In this document: positions 54,376-64,000 of the stretch, piece after piece
Layout of the letters: every line of letters starts with the position of its first letter
How positions within the stretch are numbered: the first letter of the stretch is position 1
DNA from: Flammula alnicola
Lineage: Eukaryota > Basidiomycota > Agaricomycetes > Agaricales > Strophariaceae
Assembly: GCA_015499995.1 (NCBI GenBank)
Contig: JADNRV010000005.1
Location: 744,001-808,000, forward strand
Direction: 5' to 3'
DNA length: 64,000 nt
Position numbers and translations under genes: made by a program
Notes under the pieces: model-generated
Database searches by the model: none
What the model was told of the DNA's origin: nothing
What the model saw: the letters and a program-made list of their open reading frames with translations, nothing else

Positions 54376-55225
54376 AAATTCAAAACGATAGGCCATCAGA
54401 AAAAACATCTACATAGCGGACCCAAAAATTCAACCCCCGACAGGGCAGACATAAAATTACATAATCTCTCCAAGCAGCTTGCCCAAACACTGGCGACCAT
54501 TTCGGATCATGGAATTTCAGCTCCGCCTACCAAGCATCTTTTTTGTGATGGCCTATCGTTTTGAATCTACATCAGCAAAAGCGGGAAAGGCAGATATGGG
54601 TTTAGATACCATTACCATGTCCCCAATTTCATCACAATCCAGATATGCTCCCACGGGATTGGCAATCTTCACAAGGCCTTACCATTTTGCGGATATTGTA
54701 CAACGGCCACCTGAATTGTGAAGTTGGCCATCCTTATGGTCATTCCCAAGCCTCATACAGGATTATATAGCCTTATCATCCTATCACCACAGGTTTTGAT
54801 ATCGGACATGATCAACCTTATTTTATGTCGATCTCGGTTGTAAATAACAAGAATGGAACATGATATCGATTATACTAATGAAAGGAATACATGAGGTGAC
54901 ACAATACACAAAAGCTGGCAGCCATGCGCAACAGTCGAGAAGGGCCGGAAAGCGGTGGCGACGCGCCGTAAGGATGAAGGTCGCATTAGATATTGCAGAC
55001 AAGGAAGTGTGCTGGCTGCCACCAGCGACAGTGGGGGTGGTGGACATCGACATCGACGTGATGTGGCTGCCATCTCCGGCCTAAGCATCCAAAGTGGAGG
55101 ATACATGATCTGCGAGGTCTAAATTGAGTCAGAAAATGGGTTTCAGCAAATACACAGCATACGTACTTGCCACCTGATTTCAACCCAGCCGCAGTACAAA
55201 GTAGATAGTCTCCGATCCTCAGCGC
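54376..55225. other. Intergenic
   Basis: Contains AAGGCCTTACCAT near 54677, which recurs near 56157, and a GCGCTCAGC motif near 55222. Neither defines an element. No gene supported. Confidence 0.35.
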
Positions 55226-55770
55226 TCAGCTCTGATCATCCGGTCCTAAGATAACAAGTGCTTGATGTTGGCCCAGGCGGTTGAAGGGGGCAAGGCTTGA
55301 CGATGGCGAAGAGATGGAGCGCTCCTGAGTGGCGGGGTTAGAGAATGCGGCTGGGCTGTATGAAGGGCTCAGAACGTACGAGGTGTAGAAAGAGCTAGAA
55401 TCGTACTGCTCAAGGCTGCAGCATCCCAATACAGGAGATTGGCGGGTGGATTCACTGTAAAAGACAAGAGACACAAATATTTAAATACTGTGTCCAGAAA
55501 ATTGGGGCGATATATCTCGAGTATTCTCGAGTACATGGAAAAAGCTCGCAGGCTTGGAACAGACAGGTAGATGGTGCGTCGTCGCGCGAACAAATGACGA
55601 GCCGACACAGGCGTCGGTGCAGAGGAGCATAACAATCTCCAGTATAGTGTCATCAAGGATGCCCACAGACGATGGCAATGCATGCCAGAAGGACGGGGAA
55701 ACTTGGACAGGAAAGGATGTGGTGGGAGAAGGAGAGGTTGACAAACTTCCCTTTTCAAGAAAATCAACAT
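55226..55770 (-). CDS. Possible two-exon hypothetical gene
   Basis: Two overlapping minus-strand frames could join through a GTACTC...TTTTACAG intron (about 55534-55456), linking PSLRAFS to ESTRQSPVLGCCSLEQYDSS and a serine-rich C-terminus ending ILGPDDQS. The alternative upstream frame (from 55879) runs straight into a stop with this splice. There is no family similarity; composition (Ser, Pro) is compatible with a small secreted or regulatory protein, but it may equally be noise. Confidence 0.25.
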
Positions 55771-55879
55771 GATTCATAATCGATCGGTAAAAGACTTGCC
55801 GATCAAATGCCGGTTGCACATCGGACTTCGAATCACTAACATTTCTACTGCATTGAAGTTCAAAGATATCGGTCATCAA

Positions 55880-56380
55880 TTCCGCTATAGTTTTATAGGA
55901 CTTATATATAAAGTGAACTACATACTGCGTACATACAGTGAAATATTACCACAATTTGGATAAACTCCAACCGTGAATCTTTAGTGAATCTTTGCTGAAT
56001 GTGAATTATCGTGACTGCAGTCACTCCAATGGTACTACTCAGACCTCAGGCGTCATTGACCATTGAAAAGTTGGTGAAAGTTGGCCAAATGGCACAAGGA
56101 TGGCGGGAACCTGGCGGGAACTTGTCAATGTGAAAATGGCGGGAGATCATATGACAAGGCCTTACCATGGGGATGAACAGGGAAGTGAAAAAATCACCCT
56201 GCCTGCAACGAGTTGACAACCTCCTCGCAATGAATGTAGAAGAATTGACAACATTAATAATCGTGGGGAGGCCATGGCCAATGTCTTATACGGCGGGCGA
56301 GCTTCTGCCAATGCATTATAAAGGTGGGTATGGCTTTGTGATGGATTGCCGATCACGGCATCTCCGGCGAAATTTCACCC
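55880..56380. other. Intergenic, left of the foldback structure
   Basis: Several GGCGGGA(A/G) repeats near 56100-56150 and an AAGGCCTTACCAT motif near 56157. No gene recognised. Confidence 0.35.
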
Positions 56381-57150
56381 AGGCTCCCCCCAGGCTCCTA
56401 AAACCACCCTCTCGTATCGAGAGTAAGAGCCTTCATCAGAGACGCAGTGCGATGTTTTTTCATTAGTAGAGTGGCTGTGTTCAATGAGTGTACAAATGAT
56501 AATCAACAATACTAAGGGCTCAAACTCTCGATAGAGAGGCTGGCGTTTTTCGAACACGGTGATCTCGGTGATCTCTCATATATCTCAAGCAGGTGACCCA
56601 GTCGCGTCGTTTCCCGTCACGCTAATTTTGGTAAAGAATACAAAAAAGAATACTTCCCCTTCTCAAATGCAAAAATCACCTACGTGTAAGTTATTATGGA
56701 TTCTCCTGCTCCTACAGGCTACATCACCTACTAGTACATACTTCAAGTTCAACACCATCTGCTTGGTTGAATGGGACACTGCTCACCTTCCGCGCCCTAT
56801 TTGACCTTTTTCCGTGAGTACACATCTTTCTTATCATCGACTTTCTACTTGCTACCACAGAATTACTATGAACTGCCGACATTTGCGTATATTGGATACG
56901 GTTAGCCCGGGTTAGCACTGTGACATGGAATTGGATCACGTGCTTGATTTGGAACCCTAAGCTAAGGTTTATAAAAAGCTTTGTTCGAAAAACGCCAGCC
57001 TCTCTATCGAGAGTTTGGAGCCTTAGAGTTGTTTATTTGTACATTGATCGTTGAACACAGCCACTCTGCTATAATAAAAATCGTGCGCTCGCTCTCTTAT
57101 GAAGCTCCTTACTCTCGATACGAGAGGGTGGTTTTAGGAGCCTGGGCTCC
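56381..57150. mobile_element. Long inverted-repeat (foldback-like) element
   Basis: The left arm (about 56381-56563) and right arm (about 56982-57150) are inverted repeats of about 170-180 bases, roughly 80% matching by eye. Each arm starts GGCTCCTAAAACCACCCTCT (read inward), contains palindromes CTCTCGTATCGAGAG and CTCTCGATAGAGAG, shares AGAGTGGCTGTGTTCAA, and ends GGCTGGCGTTTTTCGAACA. The central 420 bases show no transposase. I found no clear target duplication, so the borders are approximate. Likely a foldback-type MITE or the relic of one. Confidence 0.65.
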
Positions 57151-57554
57151 CCCGCTTTTCCCGCTTTTGCTGATGTAGCTGTAATAAGATGAAGGAGATT
57201 GTCACGGATATCCTTGCTGCCAGTGCCCAAATATGAGCCCACGTTCTCCTGCCAATGAGTCTCCAGGCCATATTTCGTCTTCGTGCGTTGCTGCTGTATC
57301 CCTTACGTTGTTGGGACGCTCACGCTGGGGATGGGAAATTTTAGAGGAAACGGATTGAGTGTCGAATCACCTATAGAGTCGAGAAGCAACATAGGTCTGC
57401 TTTACCGCCTTCACATTAAGAGAATCCAACAGGCAATTTGAAGGCGCAATAATTCTAGATGTCCAGTTCCCTCCTGACTGAAGACGGAACTGGGGCTGAA
57501 ATACAATCTTTGTTTTATTCGTTGTGAGCGAGGAAAATATACACACAAATTGGT
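57151..57554. other. Intergenic, 3' of ORC1
   Basis: No gene seen; includes the 3' flank of ORC1. Confidence 0.4.
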
Positions 57555-60500
57555 TCAATTTCCTAAAACATTTTTCCACCGCTGACCTCCTACATCTCCC
57601 AATACCTTCTCCACCTCCCCCTGCTCAATATTGAGCAGAAGCCTCCTCTCGCCTTCGGCTTTTCGAGCAACCGCAGCCCCATCTTCGACAACGACGGCGC
57701 GGGATGAGACCAGCGAGTCCAGAACCATGACGAGCTCCGCAGGCGTTGGCTTACGCGTGGGGTCGTCTTCAGAAGTTAGTACATCCACGTACGTGAGATG
57801 CTGGTGCTGGACCTTCAGATTAAGAGAAGGACGATTAAGCATAATCTTGATAATGAAGCAACAAAAAACTTACTTCGCTCCATTTAATCTCTTCCACGCC
57901 CTCACGCTTGACGCATTTAACAAGTGACGCGAGCATAAGACGCTCGTGGAAGCTAAGATCTCGGAGGTATGCTGCCGTTGGGGTATTCTGCATAATTTGT
58001 ACAACTTCCTTCACATGGGGAGCCTTGACAGTGCCTTTGGACGGCCGCACAAGTTCAACCGCTCGTCTGAAAGGGTGAAGGATCAGCGACGACCCAAGTT
58101 ATCGAACGGAGTTGCTCACCTGCAAATATCGAGTACCCTTCTGGCATCTCCGGTTATCCGACTCACAGTCATAGAGGCGAATTTTATGGCATCGGGTGCA
58201 ATGACAACTTGCGATCCTCCTTCCTCGTCTTCTAACCCCTCTTTCACGCTGGCTAAACGAGCCTCGACGATTTTCTCCAGTTGTTCTCGAGTGTACGGTT
58301 GAAAGTTGATCCGAATCATACCTGCCCCAAAGTCAGAGAACGAACCATTGGATGAAGGGAAGAGACCAACCCAATCGACTTCTCACTCTTCCTGTCATCA
58401 CGCGTTCAGGAAGATCCATCGTGTTCGCAACAGCGATAACGACGAGCTTACTGCCGACAAGAGTTGGCCAATTGAAGAAATTGTAGATGACGTCTTGTTT
58501 GGGGGTCACTAATTGATCAAGCTCGTCCATCAAAACAACGCTATGGTATGAAATTCAGCCGAGGTAGAAAAAGACACAAGAGGGAAACAAACTATACCAT
58601 GCATGTCCTCCAGGTCCGCGATTTCCTGTCGTAAAATATCGCATGAGCACCTTCAAGCTCTCCTTCGCACTGGTGCGGAGATGGCCTTCCTTAGCCACGT
58701 CATGGTCTGATATACCCTCCCAGAGAAGGTTATAGGCGGCAGAGGGCTCTGGAATCTTTAAGCCGTTAATCTCAACGTAACTGAATGGATTAATTTCCTA
58801 CAAGAAATGGGCGTCAGCGTGTGGCACAACATTACAACGACAAAACATACGCTATTTTCTGCCATGCGCTTCAGCTCTTTTATGACCGTATGAACAGTCG
58901 CCGTCTTCCCAGTGCCAGGAACGCCTGAAATATCTGAATGTGTATGTCAATGAAGACGAACGATCGTCGAGAAAGAAGGCACTCTTACAGACACAACCTC
59001 CGCTACCTTCCTCGAGCAGCTCTCCGACACACCTCAACACGCGCGCGTACTCATCCTCTCGGCAAGGTAACGCGTCGGGCCGGCTTCCTACGTGCAAAGC
59101 ATGCATCGAACGCAGCCAAGGGTCCTTAGGCAGATGAGTCATACTTGCTTGGAATGTCAGCGATTGCTCAGGAAAGCGGATCGCAAAAGTCGCTGTGGAC
59201 TTGCGCTTCCGAGGAGAGGAGGAAGGGGTTTGGGGACCACGTTTCCGCCGGGCCAAAGCCGCCTTGGAGTGGGGGGTGGGCTGCACGAACGTTTTGTCAC
59301 GCTTGGTCTTCCGAGGAGTTCTATCCTGGCCGCGTTTACGCTTTCGTGAAGGGGTACGTGGTTCGGCCAGGCCGTCTTCCTCTCCGTCGTCGCTGGAATG
59401 GCGTTCGTCAGATCCGCTCAGGTCATCGTCGGCCTCATCTTCTTCCCCGTCAGATACCGATTCAGAAGCTTCGAAGTCGTCAGAATCATCCACCTCCGAC
59501 TCTGAGATCTGTTCGTCGTCTTCGTCACCCCGAGACTTTCTACCCCTGGACTTCTTCGCTGTGGCATCATGGTGTCTGCGGTCGGGACTCTTCTTTTCGA
59601 CGACGTCCCAGCCACTGCCTTCTCCCCAGGCTGATGGGTCGTTCTTCCTCGAGCTTGGGCCAGAGTCGTCGAGAGGTGGCTTAGTCCTCAATAAGGCATC
59701 TTTTCGATGGCGTTCCCAATTGAAGTCGTAAAACATTCCACGTCGAGAGTCGACGGCTAGGCGGCAGTAGAAGTTCTTCTCGGGTTCACCATTTACTTCG
59801 GACTCCTGCTCCTCCTCATCAGCTTCCTTGTCCGAGCCATCTGGTCCATCATCGCTTGCTGGAGAAAATCTGGTCCTCTTCTTGAGAGGTGATCCGGGAC
59901 GTCGTTTGGAAGGCGTCACAGGGACAGAGACGTAGCTATACGTCTTCGGTTTCGGTTTCGCCTTCACCACTGTGCAGCGGGTACCAGAGACTGCGCAGCG
60001 CGAAAGAATGACGCTTGGGGTGACAATGACCCTAGTTGACAGACAATAATATATTTCGTTCTGTGTGATGCCGTGTTAGTAAACCTTAAGTCTACATCGA
60101 AAAAGGTAGAAAACAAACCTCCTCGTGTTCACGTTTCGCACGAACACTGGCCATCTCAGTGGGTCTGAGGAACCAGTGAACGCGTACCCGCATCTTGGTG
60201 GGACCAATTTCCACATCCTCGCCCTTCTGCCTTGTTTCCCACATCGCGACGATGACTCCAATACTCGGAGGGCGTTTCATGAGATACAGCGTGTCGGTCT
60301 CCACCATTATAGTGTCTCCTACACGATAGGTCTGGACCGCTGTCTTCCCTGCGTGCATCCGCTTAGCACCTCTGAAGCTCGTCGCCTTCCTCTTCATCCT
60401 GAACGCATCATAAAACGTAGACTCCAGCTCTTCGTCGTCGTCGTCGTCGTCTTCTCCCGCTTTATTCCGTGCCTCTTGTTCTTCAGGAAGCAAGTCGAGT

Positions 60501-60649
60501 TCAGGGTTGGCCTTGCGCACATAGATAGGCTCGCTGGCCCATCCACATTCGAGGATGTTCTTGTCGTCTAGCTTTGCAGACGGGGTGGCTGTGGGTTGAA
60601 AACGCTGAGAGCGTCGCGTAGGGGTTTGTGGAAGAGATTCTCTAGCCAT
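57555..60649 (-). CDS. ORC1: ORC1: origin recognition complex subunit 1 (BAH plus AAA+ ATPase)
   Basis: Largest ORC subunit; with CDC6 and the other ORC subunits it loads MCM helicase at replication origins in the nucleus. The start [18 protein letters not shown] (60649) is preferred over an upstream in-frame ATG at 60823. The BAH domain follows an acidic run: [29 protein letters not shown], then across an intron [21 protein letters not shown] long disordered acidic/basic linker (from 59970) contains phosphorylatable SP/TP sites. The AAA+ core has Walker [11 protein letters not shown] (about 58895-58920), Walker [13 protein letters not shown] (about 58520-58590), sensor 1 [15 protein letters not shown] and sensor 2 [15 protein letters not shown], then a winged-helix domain ending NVLGN. 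Catalytic residues are all present. Multiple introns; length fits fungal ORC1. Confidence 0.93.
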
Positions 60650-62210
60650 GTCAGCGTTCACGGACGCTGGTGTTGTGGGAGAAGAAACTTGGCGGGAACA
60701 GAAATTACAATGTGAGTGACACAGTGGAAGTTGAGTCACGAGACGTGACTGACGCGTCGCGGTTTCTGAATCTCCTCCGCCAACTCTTGAACGGTATTCA
60801 GAATTCTTCAATATTTTGCTCAAATCTAATCTTCGACCATTTCTAAAATTATCGGCTATTCATATATCTAATCAAATTTAATGAGGGTCGTCTGCCATAC
60901 ATTGGTCATACAGTTACATTTTTCATATTGGCTGGTCAAATAAATAAGTGAAATATTACCGGACATCGTTTACAACAGGTTGGAAGTCAAGAGTGGGCAT
61001 CCAAAAAAAAATTGGGCGGCAACAATTGGCTACAAATCAAAGTTGAATGTTGAACGTTGAAGGCTGAACGGAGACGCAATGTAATAATCACCAAAGATGT
61101 ATAAGCCTGACAGGCTGACATGGCAAAGGACCGCAGGACTGACACGCAGTGCCATTGTGCCGTTACTCCACGACGGGGTGATCGATGTGGAGAGTATTTC
61201 GGAAATTCATTCCTTTCCAAGTAGATTCGATAATCGGGCCACGAGTTTGAGCATCAAAAGAAAAGAAACGACATAATATTTTCTCCCGGACGGAATGGCC
61301 TGAAAGTGTGTCGAGTGGCTGGATTGGAAATGGAATTTCGCTTGAGATGACCACGGAGACTTGATGTTTCCATAGCTGAAGGGCATCGCAAGCCACATTA
61401 TGACGACAAGAAGCAAGATCTAGCACGAGAGCTTGAAAGGAGCGATTTCGTTGAGAGGTATCTAGAGGAGAATCCAGAACTCCTAGAGGCAAGGGACAGA
61501 GGGTGCTTCGAGTTCGAGATGCTTTCGTCCAAACAAAATCGGATCAAGACATATGTAAAGGCGTGTAATTCTCTATAATGTAAGAGGACGTAAGCTTCAA
61601 AGCTTGAGCTTGACGATTTGACCTCCGAGTCGTCGTCGCTCGTCGATTGTCCAAAAGTTGTCAAAACCGTTTCAGGAAATTCAGGATGCAGGAATTTCGA
61701 CAAAGGAGCCGCGTTTCAGTTAAAAACAATTCCGACTATTCACCCTGGGCTTTTGTTGATGTAATATCGGCCATACTGAGTGTATTGGATGCAAGCAGCA
61801 AACTCACTGGCAGCTGCCAGTGAGGGAGAGAATATGAGGACGCACAGTTTAGCCAAACATAACCAAACTCTCAGCCACCGGCCAAACTTTCGCGTCCGCT
61901 CATCGACTCGCTCGTCAACGTCAAGACTCCCCGCAAGACCGTCCACAAAATCCGTGCTGTAAGTCCGCCAAACTGCATCTCCATGTTCTCCAGAACCCAT
62001 AGAGAGTCGTTTCATGCCGCTTGGAGCGGTGGAACTGGGTGGATGGAGTCGAAACTTTTGGATGTCGACTGACGATCTGCTTGCCTTGCAGCCGGAAACA
62101 AGTGCGAATCCAGCATCGCAGTATGTGAAGCCTCTTTTCCGAAGTCCTATTCCTAAACTCGCAATTTTTGGCGCATTTTCAGCTTCCGTCTATAATCCTA
62201 TCGGCCCAGC
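60650..62210. other. Divergent promoter region of ORC1 and RPS10
   Basis: 1.56 kb between two divergent core genes. Short frames on the minus strand (61163-61703, 61740-62015) are unsupported. An A-rich patch lies near 61003-61012. Part of the region near RPS10 may be its 5' untranslated leader. Confidence 0.4.
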
Positions 62211-62756
62211 ATGATTATCACGAAACAGAACAGGCGCATCATCTATGAGAACCTCTTCAAGGGTGCGTGGTGATTTTGATGGGTTAACGGATGGATTTTC
62301 ATATGACTTTATTACAGAGGGTGTTCTCGTCGCCAAAAAAGATTACAATGCCCCAAAGCACGAAGAACTCGACGTTCCTAACCTGCAAGTCATCAAGGCT
62401 CTCCAAAGCCTGACCTCCAAGGGCTTCGTCAAGACCCAATTCTCTTGGCAATGGTATTACTACGTCCTAACCCCCGAGGGCGTTGAGTACCTCCGCGAAT
62501 GGTGTGTTGCAGTTTTCGTCGTCCCTGGCTTCACTAACAAATTTACAGGCTCCACCTCCCTGCCGAAATCGTCCCTGCGACACACAAGAAGGCAGTTCGT
62601 CCTCCCCGCCCCGCTACCGTTCGCCCTGGTGGCGGTGAGGGTGCTTACCGTGCCCCCCGCGGTGACCGCGAAGGATACCGCAGCAAGAAGGAGGATGCTC
62701 CTGGAGAGTTCAGGCCACAGTTCGCTGGTGTTGGACGGGGTGCTCCTCGGGAGTAG
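62211..62756 (+). CDS. RPS10: RPS10: 40S ribosomal protein eS10
   Basis: Small-subunit ribosomal protein near the mRNA entry/beak region. Three exons: 62211-62262 ([17 protein letters not shown]), 62318 to about 62502 ([60 protein letters not shown]), and from about 62550 ([20 protein letters not shown] ... [21 protein letters not shown]). It ends GRGAPRE. The winged-helix core and the Arg/Gly-rich tail are typical, and no residues appear missing. The first intron interrupts codon K|E as GTGCGT...TTACAG. High-expression gene; the promoter is shared with the ORC1 side. Confidence 0.95.
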
Positions 62757-62918
62757 ACGTTGGGTGCGAGTTCATTACATTATCCATTACGACGATCAGA
62801 ATTTGTGGTATGAGCATGTTATATGTACCCATGCTATGCTATCTTTCGCTATGCAGGATATTTCTTTTTCTTCTTTCCAGTCTCCTCGTCCGCCACATTT
62901 GAAGAAGATCTATTCTAT

Positions 62919-64000
62919 TTATCCGAAGATATCAACAACATTCCTCTGATAGGACTGCCGACTTCGACTCCACCCTTCATTCCTTGCATCGACGACCTGC
63001 TTTGTAAACGAGCTAGTATGATGAGGTGGTTGAAAGATGTGGACCCGCCAGGATGGACGTACCTTCTTCGGCTACACCTGCTCGCACCACTAACGAACAG
63101 ATTTGCTTTGATACTAACTAATTTATCCAAGATGCCGAAGACCCCAGAATCCTGCATTAGATCGGTCTCTGCGCCTGTCACCATATCCAGAGAGTCAACA
63201 AAGTCAGTCAATCTCCATGCACTTAATTCGCCTTGTTTATCGAACGCGTTCTGCAGGATCTGAATGGCTTCTTCGTGCCGTATCTCGAAGTCTCTGAAGG
63301 TACCCGATTTCGCGACCACCGCAGGACGACGCTGAGAAGCAACACGTTTGACGATCGGATATGGGTAGTCGCCCGCGAACCAGACGGTAGTGATGTTCGC
63401 CGCCAGCGCGGAGTCATGGAGGATGCGGGAAAGGACATCGACGAGCGCGTGCGCGCAGTCGTTGAGTACTTCGGGGTCAACGGTTTCCATTCGCCATTGG
63501 ACTGCGAGATAAGGGTCTTTGGGAGTATGTCTAGTCGCAAGGTCATGCATTTGCTTGGAATATTGCAGGGATTGTCCAGGAAGCGAGGCTGGAAATACAG
63601 GATGGCGCAAATCCCAGTTGAGCACCATGACCTGCGTTTCTGACGAGGAAACAAGACTATGGTTCAGGCCGCCGACCCCGACAGGGATTTCATACGAGGC
63701 CGGGTCCTTCCTCGCGATTCGTGATGAAACAGCTGAGAAGGCTTCGACAATGGAATCTCCAATAGGTCTGATACTTCCATCTCTGTTTGTAAACGACGTT
63801 GTTGACATAAAGACAGGCAGGGTTTCTAGCTTGAGTCGTTGGAACTTGCTCGAGAAGCACCCTGGTAGATCCCTCTCCCAGGCCCCGAAGGCGTCGTAGG
63901 CCAGCACCGAAATGTCCGGGTTGGAGTGCACGGTTCCTTCGCGGAACTTTGTATGTGCTGGCAGCGCCGATGCGATGGATACCAACTGTGACTTGATTTG
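62919..64000 (-). CDS. O-fucosyltransferase-like glycosyltransferase, 5' end beyond the window
   Basis: The frame is open to the right edge (...[18 protein letters not shown]), so the start is outside; a TTG at 63985 is not a start. Visible parts: [20 protein letters not shown], then [14 protein letters not shown], the position of the H-R-R-G-D-like GDP-sugar motif (here Q-W-R-M-E), [14 protein letters not shown] and [21 protein letters not shown] short intron (GTACGTCC...TACTAG, about 63063-63014) leads to the last exon [19 protein letters not shown] and ends VVDIFG. This fits a lumenal glycosyltransferase of the GT-B O-fucosyltransferase superfamily with a changed catalytic motif. Convergent with RPS10, 162 bases apart. 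Confidence 0.65.

Noticed and set aside
54677..56170. Recurrent AAGGCCTTACCAT word as ends of an element
   Set aside because: The two occurrences are in the same orientation, and no target duplication or matching inner sequence could be found.
61740..62015. 91-codon minus-strand frame upstream of RPS10
   Set aside because: Lies in the divergent promoter/leader region, has no similarity, and shadows an open plus-strand frame.
1..64000. CRISPR arrays or bacterial-type operons
   Set aside because: The gene structure is eukaryotic and the repeats found are transposon ends or minisatellites, not spaced arrays. The Cas2-like resemblance at 29321 concerns fold only.

Overview
The window is nuclear DNA of a filamentous basidiomycete, most likely an Agaricomycete. 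Most genes carry several short spliceosomal introns (about 50-60 bases, GT...AG). Orthologues of general eukaryotic genes (ALG12, CWC2, TMA46, ORC1, RPS10, an ADP1-type ABC transporter) sit among families I know mainly from mushroom genomes: DUF7918 proteins, kinase-like proteins, F-box/LRR proteins and O-fucosyltransferase-like enzymes. There is no operon structure. All exon borders are my own reading of splice signals and conserved frames.

Layout. 0-13 kb: three paralogous NADPH-dependent enoyl-reductase/zinc-type alcohol dehydrogenase-like genes with the same intron positions, the third broken by two frameshifts. Between them lie an unknown repeat-ended protein and a 1215-residue multi-spanning membrane protein. 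13.5-17.8 kb: an intron-rich EGF-plus-ABC transporter of the ADP1 type. 19.1-25.4 kb: two adjacent mobile elements, a TA-flanked element with perfect 75-base terminal inverted repeats and a complete Ngaro-like tyrosine-recombinase retrotransposon with split direct repeats. 25.6-27.6 kb: ALG12. 27.8-45 kb: an accessory, repeat-rich region with DUF7918 copies in different stages of decay, a small gene that may have a VapD/Cas2-like fold, a kinase-like gene present as a roughly 2 kb inverted duplication, two non-autonomous hAT elements with exact 8-base target duplications, and a pair of small mitochondrial-type paralogues. 45-53 kb: the housekeeping genes CWC2 and TMA46 (convergent, both CCCH zinc-finger proteins), a type II membrane glycosyltransferase and an F-box protein. 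53-57.5 kb: gene relics and a long inverted-repeat (foldback) structure. 57.5-64 kb: ORC1, RPS10 and a second O-fucosyltransferase-like gene running off the right edge.

The main themes are conserved core genes (glycan assembly, splicing, translation, replication origin recognition) alternating with family expansion, pseudogene decay and at least five DNA or retro elements, four of them with exact target-site evidence. No biosynthetic backbone gene, CRISPR array or confident tRNA was seen. The least expected items are the VapD-like candidate at 29.3-29.9 kb, the well-preserved Ngaro element, and an element inserted exactly at the stop codon of the gene ending at 3461.
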